64,000 nucleotides of DNA from Peptoanaerobacter stomatis (GCF_000238095.2 NZ_JH815225.1:1598419-1662418); one strand, 5' to 3'; positions 50,035-59,783 are shown, numbered from the stretch's first letter. Made by a program: numbers and translations. Notes: generated by a model from the sequence alone, not told the origin.

Positions 50035-51324
50035 ATGATGAACAGAGAGCTATCACTATCTACATTTGAACATGCAAAAAAAATAATACCAGGCGGAGTA
50101 AACAGCCCTGTAAGAGCATTTGGCAGTGTTGATACTTTTCCGATATTTGTACAAAAATCAAACGGAGCATATATATATGATGTAGACGGCAATAAATACC
50201 TGGATTATATATCTTCATGGGGTCCTCTAATATTCGGTCATAATGATGAAGATATAAAATCGGAATTTATAAAAGCCATAGAAAACGGAATAACCTACGG
50301 TGTACCGTCATATGTTGAAGTCGAAATGGCACAGATGATAACAGACGCTTATCCTGCCTGTGAAATGGTGCGTATGGTAAACTCAGGAACAGAAGCTACA
50401 ATGTCGGCAATAAGAGTTGCAAGAGGATATACAGGCAAGAAAAAAATAATCAAGTTTGAAGGTTGCTATCATGGACATAGCGATTCACTTTTGGTAAAAT
50501 CAGGTTCAGGCACTCTTACCTTTAATACACCTACAAGCCTTGGAGTACCTGATGAATTTATTAAAAATACAGTAGTATGCAGATATAACGATATTAATTC
50601 GGTTATAGATGCGATAGATGACGATATTGCAGCAGTAATAATAGAGCCGGTGGCAGGAAATATGGGAGTTGTTGCGCCGAGCGAAAATTTTATGAAAGAG
50701 CTGAGAAAAATTACAAGGCAAAAAAATATAATACTCATATTTGATGAAGTAATAACAGGTTTCAGATTGTCTTATGGCGGTGCAAGTCAGATATTTAATA
50801 TTGAGCCTGATATGGTGTGTTTTGGAAAAATAATAGGTGGAGGACTTCCGGTAGGTGCATATGGAGGACATAAAGATATAATGGGTATGGTATCACCGCT
50901 TGGAAAAGTATATCAAGCCGGAACGCTATCAGGAAATCCGCTTGCAATGAGCGTAGGAGTTAAAACTCTACAGAAATTGAAAGACAATCCAAAAGTATAT
51001 GAAGATTTAGAGCAAAAAGCGATAAAGCTTGAGAAAGGCTTTAAAGAAAATATTAAAAGATTAAATTTAGATTTTAAAATAAACAGATTTCATTCTATGA
51101 TGTCATTATTTTTTACACAAAAAGAAGTAAATTATTATGAAGATGTGCAGACATCAGATGTAAAATTATATGCAAAATATTTCAAGTCAATGCTTGAACA
51201 GAATATACTGATACCTCCTGCACAGTTTGAAGCTATATTTTTCAATACAGCTATGAGTGAGGAAGATATAAAATATACTATAAAAGCAAATTATAACGCA
51301 CTTGAAATGATAAAGGCTCGATGA
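50035..51324 (+). CDS. hemL: Glutamate-1-semialdehyde 2,1-aminomutase
   Basis: 429 residues, class III PLP aminotransferase fold. PGGVNSPVRAFG start, NSGTEATMSAIR, IFDEVITGFR and the PLP lysine in FGKIIGGGLPVGAYGG. It converts glutamate-1-semialdehyde to ALA. With hemA and hemB it supplies porphobilinogen; hemC and hemD are absent from the window. AAAGGAAT precedes the ATG. Confidence 0.96.
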   Translation: MMNRELSLSTFEHAKKIIPGGVNSPVRAFGSVDTFPIFVQKSNGAYIYDVDGNKYLDYISSWGPLIFGHNDEDIKSEFIKAIENGITYGVPSYVEVEMAQMITDAYPACEMVRMVNSGTEATMSAIRVARGYTGKKKIIKFEGCYHGHSDSLLVKSGSGTLTFNTPTSLGVPDEFIKNTVVCRYNDINSVIDAIDDDIAAVIIEPVAGNMGVVAPSENFMKELRKITRQKNIILIFDEVITGFRLSYGGASQIFNIEPDMVCFGKIIGGGLPVGAYGGHKDIMGMVSPLGKVYQAGTLSGNPLAMSVGVKTLQKLKDNPKVYEDLEQKAIKLEKGFKENIKRLNLDFKINRFHSMMSLFFTQKEVNYYEDVQTSDVKLYAKYFKSMLEQNILIPPAQFEAIFFNTAMSEEDIKYTIKANYNALEMIKAR

Positions 51325-51599
51325 TTATATCTGATAAAAAATTATATAGAAATATGAAAAACAAAATAGCTTGTATATTTAAACAATATAATAAATAGTA
51401 TAAAACCATGGCTTCAAACTATGATTTTATACTATTTCCAAGTAAATTATAGATGTTTTTTAATATGATGCTTAAATATATTTTGCGTAGGGCATTTTTT
51501 GTATCAATTTTCAATAGAATAATAGATAATTTATAGTGATGATTCTATAAATAAAATTTGTAGTAAAAATTTATAAAATAATGGAAATTATCATAATTA
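51325..51599. other. AT-rich spacer downstream of hemL
   Basis: No gene seen. It includes a palindrome-like stretch near 51400-51432 (ATAGTATAAAACCATGG / ATTTTATACTAT) that could terminate hemL. A family 3 repeat adjoins to the right. Confidence 0.4.
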
Positions 51600-51712
51600 A
51601 GTGTTGTATTTAATATTATAAAACTAAAATTAATTTTTCTAATAAATAATTCATATAAATGTTATATGTTTATATAAGTTGCCCATAATTTTATTAGAAA
51701 ATAGTTTTAATC
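51600..51712 (-). repeat. Interspersed repeat family 3, copy
   Basis: Read on the minus strand: ACTATTTTCTAATAAAATTA, then AACTTATATAAACATATAAC and GAAAAATTAATTTTAG, matching the order in 44033-44146. It abuts the tenA stop codon. Confidence 0.6.
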
Positions 51713-52378
51713 TTAATGGTTTTTGCTATCATATGACAAATCCCAGAATTTTGCTTCGTATATACTGCAATTTACAAATATTTCTGTGAGTTTGTCTATA
51801 GTTTTTTGAGATAGATTGTTTGATAGATTATCCACTTTTTGTATTAATTTTTCGTTTGTTTCCTGATATTCTTTGCAATAATATCCGTTGAACCATTCGC
51901 CGTATGTTTCGTTTTCAAGGCAAGATTTGTTTTTTTCTACGATTTTTTTTGATATGAATGCGTAACTCCATGAGCATGACAGTATAGCTATAAGACAGGA
52001 GAGCATATTGCCGTTTTGCCCTTCATAGAGCATATATTTGGTATAGCTTGTGTTGTCTATGTGCGGTTTTACATTCATTATATCTTTTTCTGTTATTCCG
52101 AGCCTTTTCATATATGGTATATGTACCTTGTATGTTTCGTCTAATACTGCATACATATTGTCGCAGAAAAATTTAATTTCATCAAATTCATCCGATTTTG
52201 TACTGCCTATAGCAAAAACTTTTATATAGTCCTTGAGGTATACATAGTCTTGAAGCATATAATATTTGAATTTTTCTATTTCAAGCGTACCGTCAGCCAT
52301 TTTTGTTATAAAAGGGTGAGTTAAATAGCTGTTCCATATATGTTCTACCGAATTGAATAAAATTTCGCTTAACTTCAT
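51713..52378 (-). CDS. tenA: TenA-family aminopyrimidine aminohydrolase / thiaminase II
   Basis: 221 residues, all-helical TenA fold. TDYVYLKDYI-like segment is LQDYVYLKDYIKVFA. The catalytic cysteine is in AILSCSWSYAFI, and YYCKEYQETNEK supplies further active-site residues. It hydrolyses thiamine breakdown products to hydroxymethylpyrimidine for salvage. Last gene of the thi operon, after the small membrane protein gene. Confidence 0.92.
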   Translation of the reverse strand: MKLSEILFNSVEHIWNSYLTHPFITKMADGTLEIEKFKYYMLQDYVYLKDYIKVFAIGSTKSDEFDEIKFFCDNMYAVLDETYKVHIPYMKRLGITEKDIMNVKPHIDNTSYTKYMLYEGQNGNMLSCLIAILSCSWSYAFISKKIVEKNKSCLENETYGEWFNGYYCKEYQETNEKLIQKVDNLSNNLSQKTIDKLTEIFVNCSIYEAKFWDLSYDSKNH

Positions 52379-52444
52379 AAATAATACTCCTTACTTGTGG
52401 TCATAAAATAATTTTTTGCCAATAATTTAAAATTTTCTAAAATG

Positions 52445-52750
52445 CTATCCTACAGCACTCATAATCTTACCTATATAGTAAATTCCTGCTATCAATCCGC
52501 CAATAATAAGTAGATTCCGCATAGAAGATAAGGCAATAGAAAATGTATGTTTATTTCTACTAAAACTCAAAATAATAACAACGAGCTTTAATAAAATGCC
52601 GGCTATGAATATTATAAGTCCATATCTGAAAATAAATCCAATCATATAAAAGCCGATTTCCACGCCTACAATTCCAAGTGCAAAACCTATAAAAAAGCAT
52701 ACATAAATAAATATATCCAATATTATTGACAGTTGCAGTAAAATTTTCAC
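52445..52750 (-). CDS. Small membrane protein in the thiamine operon
   Basis: 101 residues, GTG start overlapping the thiE-HAD stop (TAGTGA), so translation is coupled. Three hydrophobic segments (about 5-27, 33-62 and 82-97) separated by a basic loop (SFSRNKHTF). I do not recognise the family. Its position between thiE and tenA suggests a link to thiamine salvage, perhaps transport, but nothing in the protein proves that. Confidence 0.6.
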   Translation of the reverse strand: MKILLQLSIILDIFIYVCFFIGFALGIVGVEIGFYMIGFIFRYGLIIFIAGILLKLVVIILSFSRNKHTFSIALSSMRNLLIIGGLIAGIYYIGKIMSAVG

Positions 52751-54045
52751 TAATTTTTCTCCACTATTATTTCATCATATATCAATTTATTTTCAAAATC
52801 ATCTATTTTATAATCTATGAGAGCGTCAAATTTGCTGTTACCATTATATTTCTTGTTTGATACAATGCACAGTTTTACTCCTGCACGTTTTGCACCTGTT
52901 GACGAGTTTATGTCGTCTTCAAAGAAAATAAAATTTTTGTTTGGAACTTGTAGATTTTTTGCTATATAGTCAAATATTTGTCTATCTGATTTTTCCATTT
53001 TTAAATCTACGCTTGATGCTATTATGTCAAAATAGTCTATGATACCTGTCTTTGTAAGCACTATTTCATACTGTTCTTTGCAAAGGGCAGTTGCTATGGC
53101 TAATTTTACACCTTTTTCTTTGAGATACTCAAGCAGTTTTTTTGCACCTTTTTTTAAGTGTATTTTGCTATTTTTATACTCTTCGACTGATAATTTTTTT
53201 ATAAGTTGCCAAAATTCTTTTACACTCATATCAAGCTTGAATTTTTTTATGCTGAACTGTGCAAGCTCTGCAAAACCCATATTCCATATCTTTTGTATTT
53301 CATCTTCGGTATAGCGGATATTAAGCGTATTCATAAGATTTAGAAGTACATTGTCCCATATGTTCATAGTTTCAAGCAGAGTACCGTCAATATCGAATAT
53401 TACGCCTTTAGTTTGATATTGTTTCAAAAAAGTATTTTTTAATTTTCTTGTTGCAGATACGGTATCTTCCTGCATAGATATAGCGGATACTATTGCAACT
53501 CCGTCTATTTGCGCAGGTTTTAGAGCGGGTATAGTGTCAAGGTTTATACCGCCGATTGCAACAACAGGTATTTTTAAATTGTTTTTTATTTTTGTAAGCT
53601 CGTCTATAGTTGTCAAATTGGCATCAGTTTTTGTGTTTGTGCTGTACATAGCACCTACACCTACATAATCTGCACCGCCTTGTTGAGCGATTAGAGCTTC
53701 ATCTAAAGTTGAGGTTGATATTCCTATAATTTTGCCATCTCCCATAATTTTTCTTGCAATATCAAGAGGCATATCGTCTTGTCCGAGATGTACTCCGTCT
53801 GCATTTATTGCAAGAGCTACGTCTATTCTGTCATTTATTATAAGAGGTATGTTGTACTTGTCGCAAATAGCTTTAATTTTTACGGCTTTGTTATAAAAAT
53901 CGAGAGTGGATGAATGTTTTTCTCGAAGCTGTATCATTGTACAGCCACCTAAAATGGCATCTTGCACAGATGTTTCCAAGGTGTGATTACTGCTCAAAAG
54001 GTCTTCATCGGTGACGTAATACATTGTATAGTCAATATTTTTCAT
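52750..54045 (-). CDS. thiE: Thiamine-phosphate synthase fused to a HAD-family phosphatase
   Basis: 431 residues, two domains. ThiE (about 1-205): CTMIQLREKHSS, VHLGQDDMP, GVGAMYSTNTKTD and VVAIGGIN form the active site for joining HMP-PP and THZ-P. HAD (about 213-425): FDIDGTLLETM (Asp218, Asp220), IATALCKEQYE and FEDDINSSTGAKRAG are HAD motifs I, II and IV. The HAD domain could dephosphorylate thiamine phosphate to thiamine, which would suit a ThiN route instead of ThiL; this is inference. AGGAG precedes the ATG. Confidence 0.9.
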   Translation of the reverse strand: MKNIDYTMYYVTDEDLLSSNHTLETSVQDAILGGCTMIQLREKHSSTLDFYNKAVKIKAICDKYNIPLIINDRIDVALAINADGVHLGQDDMPLDIARKIMGDGKIIGISTSTLDEALIAQQGGADYVGVGAMYSTNTKTDANLTTIDELTKIKNNLKIPVVAIGGINLDTIPALKPAQIDGVAIVSAISMQEDTVSATRKLKNTFLKQYQTKGVIFDIDGTLLETMNIWDNVLLNLMNTLNIRYTEDEIQKIWNMGFAELAQFSIKKFKLDMSVKEFWQLIKKLSVEEYKNSKIHLKKGAKKLLEYLKEKGVKLAIATALCKEQYEIVLTKTGIIDYFDIIASSVDLKMEKSDRQIFDYIAKNLQVPNKNFIFFEDDINSSTGAKRAGVKLCIVSNKKYNGNSKFDALIDYKIDDFENKLIYDEIIVEKN

Positions 54046-54117
54046 ATATTCTCCTATTTTTTTGATTTTATAATAGTTGTTAAAATTTTTTTGTTATTAA
54101 GTATAAATTATTTAAAA

Positions 54118-54930
54118 TTAAAATATTTTTTCTATTTTTGCGTATTTTTCAAATATTTTTTCATTCATCATGCTCAAATTGTCTATGAGAGATACTCTGA
54201 AACTTCCGCTACCTATATTTTTTGTCTTTTCATATGCAAGTTCTCCTGCTATTCCCATAGTTGATATTGCAATTATTGATGAAGTGAGATAGTCTTCATT
54301 TGCTCCTATGAATGAGCCTAAAATTGACGCACTCATACAGCCGGTACCTGTAATTTTAGACATATAAGCGACACCGTTTGATATTTTATAGGCGTTGTTT
54401 TCATCTGCAACTATATCATCTTTTCCTGTCACTATTATTATGGAGTTATAAGTTTTTGCAAGTTTCATTGCAATTTGAGATATTTTTATTGTGCTTGTAT
54501 TTTTAGCCTCTTCTGATACATCTACGCCTTTTGTGTTTGCGCTTATACCTGCGATTGACAAGATTTCTGACAAATTGCCTTTTATAACTGCAAACTTTGA
54601 ATTTATAAGCATATTTTCTACTACTTCATTTCTTTTTTTGCTTGCCCCTGCCCCTACAGGATCGAGTATGACAGGTACATTTTTTGCGTTTGCAATTTTA
54701 GGCGCTGTCAAAAAAGCCTCTATTTTATCCATAGTTCCGATATTTACAACAAGAGCGGATGATATTGAAATTATGTCCTCCAACTCTTCTATCTGAGCTG
54801 TCATTATAGGTGATGCACCTATTGCAAGAGTTGCGTTTGCACAGTCATTTACAGTGACATAGTTGGTTATGTGGTGTACAAGAGGAGATTTATTTTTTAT
54901 ATTTTCTAAAAATTGTTTTGAGCTAATCAT
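54118..54930 (-). CDS. thiM: Hydroxyethylthiazole kinase
   Basis: About 270 residues from the ATG at 54930, chosen because AAGGGAAC lies upstream. HHITNYVTVNDCANATLAIGA start, DPVGAGASKKRN and KGNLSEI, and the catalytic GTGCM segment in ITGTGCMSAS. It phosphorylates salvaged thiazole for ThiE. Second gene of the thi operon. Confidence 0.94.
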   Translation of the reverse strand: MISSKQFLENIKNKSPLVHHITNYVTVNDCANATLAIGASPIMTAQIEELEDIISISSALVVNIGTMDKIEAFLTAPKIANAKNVPVILDPVGAGASKKRNEVVENMLINSKFAVIKGNLSEILSIAGISANTKGVDVSEEAKNTSTIKISQIAMKLAKTYNSIIIVTGKDDIVADENNAYKISNGVAYMSKITGTGCMSASILGSFIGANEDYLTSSIIAISTMGIAGELAYEKTKNIGSGSFRVSLIDNLSMMNEKIFEKYAKIEKIF

Positions 54931-55007
54931 AGTATGTTCCCTTTTCATTATTTTATAACGTCTGTTTTTTTAATAAGTTCTTGACATTGATTTGAGGTGA
55001 TGTTTTT

Positions 55008-55814
55008 TTATTCTTTTATAATGCCTGCTTTTTTGTATAAATCGTAAAAGTGGTGAGTAGGTCCACAACCACTGCCAAGTGATAATGAGTGCTCTATTGC
55101 AGTTGTAACATAATCTTTAGCTGATTTTACGGAGTTATACATATCAAATCCGAGTGCTAAGTTGGAGGCTATTGCTGATGAAAGTGTACAGCCTGTGCCA
55201 TGAGTATTTTTGGTTTCTATTCTTTTCGTTTTAAATGTGTGATATTCTTTGCCGTCAAATAATACATCTATTGCATCTCCTATATGATGGCCGCCTTTTA
55301 CAAGTACGGCTTTCGGTCCCATTGCTATTATTTTTTCGCAGGCTTTTTTCATATCGTCTACAGTTTCTATTTTCATTTTGGATATAGCTTCAGCTTCAGG
55401 TATATTAGGAGTTATTAAATCTGCTATAGGAATTACTTCTTTTATAAGCGTGTCTATGTTTTCCACGTCCATAAGCGGAAATCCGTTTTTCGCATACATA
55501 ACAGGATCTACTACTATGTTTTTTGCATCATATTCCTTTAATTTTTTTGCTACTGCTTTCATAGATTCTATGCTTGGGAGCATGCCTATTTTTACAGCTT
55601 TCGGATATATGTCGTCAAACACGCAGTTTATTTGGTCTATTATGACTTTTTCAGATATTGTTTCAACGCTTGTAACTGTTGCGGTATTTTCAGCTACAAC
55701 GCTTACGATTACACTCATACCGAAAAGTCCGTGTGCTGAAAAAGTTTTTAAATCTGCCTGTATTCCGGCTCCACCGCTACAATCAGAGCCTGCAATTGTT
55801 AGTATAGGTATCAT
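55008..55814 (-). CDS. thiD: Hydroxymethylpyrimidine/phosphomethylpyrimidine kinase
   Basis: About 268 residues from the ATG at 55814 with AAAGGAG upstream. Ribokinase-like fold: AGSDCSGGAGIQADLKTF, DPVMYAKNG, and the catalytic HGTGCTLSSAIA. It makes HMP-pyrophosphate. First gene of the operon thiD-thiM-thiE/HAD-membrane protein-tenA. No TPP riboswitch motif (CTGAGA with ACC..GAACCTGA) is visible in the 280 bases upstream. Confidence 0.95.
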   Translation of the reverse strand: MIPILTIAGSDCSGGAGIQADLKTFSAHGLFGMSVIVSVVAENTATVTSVETISEKVIIDQINCVFDDIYPKAVKIGMLPSIESMKAVAKKLKEYDAKNIVVDPVMYAKNGFPLMDVENIDTLIKEVIPIADLITPNIPEAEAISKMKIETVDDMKKACEKIIAMGPKAVLVKGGHHIGDAIDVLFDGKEYHTFKTKRIETKNTHGTGCTLSSAIASNLALGFDMYNSVKSAKDYVTTAIEHSLSLGSGCGPTHHFYDLYKKAGIIKE

Positions 55815-56109
55815 TTTGCACTCCTTTATAATCAATTTTATTACAATACTTTGTCTTTGATTGAAATTACAGTTATCGTGATCTACTTTATTTAGAAATT
55901 AATTGACGATATGTATAATTGCAATTAATTAGGTTTTTAAATATTAAAGATATTATAATTTTAAAAGTATCTTTATAGGCTTATTAAAATTATTAAAAAA
56001 TTTATCATTATGTAAAAATATTTTATACATTAAAATATATTATAACATTTTTTTTGCTTAATATGATATAATTATTAATATTAGTTAAAAGAAATTGAGG
56101 AGAGTGCAT

Positions 56110-57177
56110 ATGGATAAAAAATTAAATTTAAAAATGTTGCAAGATTTGACACTTGCAAACGGTATATCAGGTTTTGAAGAAGAAGCTGTAGAAGAGGCAA
56201 AAAAATATCTTTCGGACACTCTGATAACATACAGAGATTCTATGCAGAATTTATACATAAAGAGGACAAAAAATGACACGTCTTTGCCTACGGTTATGCT
56301 TGATGCGCATATAGACGAAGTGGGTTTTATAACACAATCTATAAAGCCTAACGGACTCATCAGGATAATTCCGATAGGCGGATTTGTAGCACATAATTTG
56401 CCTGCCCACAGAGTAAAAATACGAAACTCTGAAAACAAATATATAACAGGTATAATCACAAGCACACCTGTTCATTACAAAGGACAGGATAAAGAGCTTT
56501 CGCTTGAAAATATGTTTGTAGACATAGGAGCAAGTACGGATAAAGAGGTGAAAGAACATTTTAAAATAGACATTGCAATGCCTGTCATATTAGAGGGCGT
56601 GTTTGAATATGATGAAGATTTCGACATAATTAAAAGCAAAGCATTTGATTGCAGGGCAGGTTGTGCGAGCGTTATAGAAATTATGAACAACCTTGAAAAT
56701 GAAAATTTGAAAGTGAATTTGATAGGTACGTTAACATCACAAGAAGAAGTGGGAACTCGTGGAGCAATTGTGGCTACAAATGCTGTCAAACCGGATATAG
56801 CTATAGTTATGGAGGGTACACCCGCAGATGATACTTTTGCAGAACCTTATCAAATGCAGACAAAATTGAGAAAAGGACCTATGCTTAGACATATGGATCC
56901 AAGAATGATAGCAAATCCGAGATTTCAAAGATTTGCGCTTGATATTGCAAAAAAATATGACATACTTTGTCAAGATGCGGTAAGAACAGGAGGAGGAACA
57001 AACGGAGGTGCTATACACACATCAAATTCAGGTGTTCCTACTATTGTAATCGGCGTACCTGTGAGATATCCTCATACTCATCACGGTATCATAACATATC
57101 AGGATTATGAAAATATGGTCAAGTTGGCAACAGCAATAATAAAAGAGCTTGACAGGGATATAATAAAGAGTTTTTAA
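56110..57177 (+). CDS. M42-family metallo-aminopeptidase
   Basis: About 355 residues from the ATG at 56110 with TTGAGGAGAG upstream; five further codons precede it. Metal-ligand motifs: MLDAHIDEVGF, FDCRAGCASVIE, TSQEEVGTRGA, VMEGTPADD and RYPHTHHGI, with GGGTNGGAIH. The PDZ-like insert is at about 75-165. A cytosolic oligomeric di-zinc peptidase of the CelM/FrvX type. The flavin reductase gene starts 15 bases later and is probably cotranscribed. Confidence 0.92.
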   Translation: MDKKLNLKMLQDLTLANGISGFEEEAVEEAKKYLSDTLITYRDSMQNLYIKRTKNDTSLPTVMLDAHIDEVGFITQSIKPNGLIRIIPIGGFVAHNLPAHRVKIRNSENKYITGIITSTPVHYKGQDKELSLENMFVDIGASTDKEVKEHFKIDIAMPVILEGVFEYDEDFDIIKSKAFDCRAGCASVIEIMNNLENENLKVNLIGTLTSQEEVGTRGAIVATNAVKPDIAIVMEGTPADDTFAEPYQMQTKLRKGPMLRHMDPRMIANPRFQRFALDIAKKYDILCQDAVRTGGGTNGGAIHTSNSGVPTIVIGVPVRYPHTHHGIITYQDYENMVKLATAIIKELDRDIIKSF

Positions 57178-57192
57178 AAAAGGAGGCAAATT

Positions 57193-57729
57193 ATGAAAAG
57201 AAAAATAGATTTATTTGAATATGCAGGTCATATTATGAAATCACTAAGCCAAGGCATACTTATAACTACAAAAGTAGATGAAAAAGTGAACACAATGGCA
57301 ATTGCTTGGGGAATGTTGGGCATAGAATGGAATAAGCCTATTTTTAATACATTTGTCAGAGAAAGAAGATTTACAAAATCTATGTTGGACGAAAATCCGG
57401 AATTTACAATAAACGTTCCTATAGGTGATTTTGACAAAAAAATAATAGGCTTTTGCGGAACAAAATCAGGTAGAGATGTAGACAAGATAAAACATTTAGG
57501 TCTTACACTTGAAGAAGCTGAAATAATAAGTGTACCCGGAATAAAGCAGTTGCCTTTGACTTTGGAATGTAGAGTGATATATAAACAAGAACAGGATAAA
57601 AATGTAATACAACCAAAAGACATAATAAATTATTATCCGCAATATGTAGACGATGTAAAGTCAGGCAATAATAAAGACTTTCATACTTCATACTTTGGAG
57701 AAATAGTATCTGCATATATAATAGAATAA
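57193..57729 (+). CDS. Flavin reductase-like FMN-binding protein
   Basis: 178 residues, split-barrel flavin fold. GILITTKVDEKVNTMAIAWG, WNKPIFNTFVRERRFT, FTINVPIGDFDKKIIGFCG and DFHTSYFGEIVSAYI are family features (DIM6/NTAB). It probably binds FMN and reduces an unknown partner. AAAGGAGG precedes the ATG. Its partner M42 gene is just upstream. Confidence 0.87.
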   Translation: MKRKIDLFEYAGHIMKSLSQGILITTKVDEKVNTMAIAWGMLGIEWNKPIFNTFVRERRFTKSMLDENPEFTINVPIGDFDKKIIGFCGTKSGRDVDKIKHLGLTLEEAEIISVPGIKQLPLTLECRVIYKQEQDKNVIQPKDIINYYPQYVDDVKSGNNKDFHTSYFGEIVSAYIIE

Positions 57730-57759
57730 TGGATATTATTGTTTTTAAGAATTTGTTAG

Positions 57760-57892
57760 TAATACTAAAATTTATAGAATAATAGAAAAATATAATAATT
57801 AATTTTTTTCAATAAACTATTTATATTAATGTCATATAATTTTAGGTGTACAATATAATTTATCCATAATTTTATTAGAAAAAAGTATAAGT
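57760..57892 (-). repeat. Interspersed repeat family 3, copy
   Basis: On the minus strand: TTCTAATAAAATTATGGATA, GACATTAATATAAATAGTTT and TTCTATTATTCTATAAATTT then TAGTATT, colinear with 44033-44146. Noncoding. Confidence 0.65.
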
Positions 57893-57965
57893 ATATTTAA
57901 AACAAACAATTTATATAAATATATCCATTAATTAAACATATATTAGTATTGATTAGGTATTAGTG

Positions 57966-58014
57966 AAAAAAGGCTATTTCGACATTTTTTATAGTTGATA
58001 ATAGCCTTTTTTAA
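57966..58014 (-). terminator. Terminator of the DHH phosphoesterase gene
   Basis: Hairpin AAAAAAGGCTATT/AATAGCCTTTTTT with a loop of about 22 bases and A/T tracts, next to the stop codon. Confidence 0.8.
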
Positions 58015-58015
58015 A

Positions 58016-58978
58016 TTAGTTGTTATTTATTTTTTCTATGATTTCTGCAAGCACTTTATCAGCTTCACTTGCAGATACTTGGCAAGTTCCTGCGTTTTTG
58101 TGTCCGCCACCACCATATGAAAGACAGCATTGACCTATGTCGAAAGCAGAATTTCTGTTTATTATAGATTTTCCTATCATAATAGCTATATTATCGTTCT
58201 TGCCTTTTACTACATTTATAGATATTTCTATATCAGGGTATATTGAATAGCACAAAAATCTGTTGCCTGCATATATTATATCTTCATTTCTATAGTCAAG
58301 TACGAGCACTTTTTTATCTGCTTTTGCTATTTTATTCAATTGTTTTTTGAAAAGCTCCTGTTGCTCAAAATACAAATCTACTCTTTCTTTAACGTCGGGC
58401 AATTCCAATATATCATCTATATTGTTGTTTTCCAAGCAAAAATCAATCAATTTCATCATCAAATCATAGTTTGAAATTCTGAAGTTTCTAAATCTGCCAA
58501 GTCCAGTTCTTGCGTCCATTATGAAATTCAAAAGTGTCCATCTTGTAGGATTTAAAATTTCATTTTCATTATACATAGCCGAGTCGGCTTTATCCACTTC
58601 TCTCATAAGCTCATCACTTATTCTGTCCAATTGAGCCTTATGCTCTTTTATGAAATAACTGTAAACTACACGTGCAGCGCTTGGAGCATTACCGTCAATT
58701 ATATAATTTTCAGCATTTAAAAGCTCTTTATTTCTCAGCTTTTCTGAGTTGTGGTGGTCGAATACCAACAATGCTCTATCATCATAAGGTAAATTAGTAA
58801 GAATATCTCTGCCTGTTATGTCTATTATTTTATCTTGTATGTCTTTTGGATGAACAAATTTGATTTCGTCCAATATATCGAGCTCTTTTAAAATCATGGC
58901 ACAAACCAAGCCGTCAAAGTCGCTTCTTGTAACCAATCTATAACGTTCATTAAAATTAATTTTATTAATTGTAATCAC
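58016..58978 (-). CDS. DHH-family phosphoesterase
   Basis: 320 residues, GTG start. DHH domain: TRSDFDGLVCAMIL (metal Asp), VFDHHNSEKL (DHH motif) and DKADSAMYNENE. The C-terminal DHHA1 domain has GGGGHKNAGTCQVS. Family members include exopolyphosphatases, c-di-AMP phosphodiesterases and nanoRNases; substrate is unknown here. AGGGAGC abuts the GTG, giving an unusually short spacing, so the true start is uncertain. Confidence 0.87.
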   Translation of the reverse strand: MITINKINFNERYRLVTRSDFDGLVCAMILKELDILDEIKFVHPKDIQDKIIDITGRDILTNLPYDDRALLVFDHHNSEKLRNKELLNAENYIIDGNAPSAARVVYSYFIKEHKAQLDRISDELMREVDKADSAMYNENEILNPTRWTLLNFIMDARTGLGRFRNFRISNYDLMMKLIDFCLENNNIDDILELPDVKERVDLYFEQQELFKKQLNKIAKADKKVLVLDYRNEDIIYAGNRFLCYSIYPDIEISINVVKGKNDNIAIMIGKSIINRNSAFDIGQCCLSYGGGGHKNAGTCQVSASEADKVLAEIIEKINNN

Positions 58979-59194
58979 GCTCCCTTTTTATTAATTATAA
59001 GTAAATAATACCATAAATTTTTATAAAATAACACAAAAATATAAGTAATTCTTATATCTTAAATAGTATTTAGTATAATTTATATAGTAATATGTTCAAA
59101 ATATATATGATTGTATTAAAATTGTATAAGGAACAGTTTTTGTTTATGATATTTTTATGAAATTTTAGATAAATAATAAAAAAATATTAATTAT

Positions 59195-59223
59195 TTGACT
59201 TTTTCAAAAAACTTTATTATTAT
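59195..59223 (+). promoter_or_regulatory. Promoter of the ECF S-component gene
   Basis: TTGACT (59195-59200), a 17-base spacer, TATTAT (59218-59223); TATAAT at 59221 would give a 20-base spacer. It is 30 bases before the start codon, so the leader is very short. Confidence 0.65.
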
Positions 59224-59252
59224 AATATAAAATGACAAAGGAGGAGAAGGTT

Positions 59253-59783
59253 ATGAAAAATAATACATACTTAAAAAACGTTATTTTGTCAGGTTTTTTT
59301 ATAGCTGTCGGAGTTATATTGCCGATGATTTTTCACTTATTGGCGGCAGGAAAAGTTTTGTTGCCTATGCACATACCGGTTTTATTAGGAGGACTTTTGT
59401 TAAATCCTCTCTATGCACTTTCAGCAGGAGTAGTAACTCCGTTGTTGTCAAGTTTATTGACAGGAATGCCTCCGGCATTTCCGATATTGCCTATAATGAT
59501 GGCGGAGCTTGGGGCATATGGTTTTGTAGCTTCAATACTTCATGTTAAATTAAAACTGAATTATGTTGTTTCACTTATTATATCTATGATAGTTGGTAGA
59601 ATTGTTGCAGGAATAGTAGTTTCTATACTTATAAACGTATTTTCTGTGAAACTTCCACCATTTTTGGTATACATACAAGGTGCAGTTATTACAGGATTGC
59701 CGGGAATAATAATACAGCTTATCTTTATACCTGCTATAATGTTCGCTATAAAAAAATATGAAAACAATGAGGCTCATATATAA
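59253..59783 (+). CDS. ECF transporter substrate-binding S component
   Basis: About 176 residues from the ATG at 59253 with AAAGGAGGAG upstream. Six membrane segments. FFIAVGVILPMIFHLLAAG (first helix), LPMHIPVLLGGLLL and LIISMIVGRIVAG are typical of vitamin S components. It binds a vitamin or precursor at the membrane and pairs with shared EcfAA'T, not encoded here. Ligand unknown; the thi operon 4 kb away makes a thiamine precursor possible, but no riboswitch supports that. Confidence 0.82.
   Translation: MKNNTYLKNVILSGFFIAVGVILPMIFHLLAAGKVLLPMHIPVLLGGLLLNPLYALSAGVVTPLLSSLLTGMPPAFPILPIMMAELGAYGFVASILHVKLKLNYVVSLIISMIVGRIVAGIVVSILINVFSVKLPPFLVYIQGAVITGLPGIIIQLIFIPAIMFAIKKYENNEAHI

Noticed and set aside
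55836-56094. Region upstream of thiD examined for a TPP riboswitch
   Set aside because: No CTGAGA or GAACCTGA motif on the minus strand; only AT-rich sequence.
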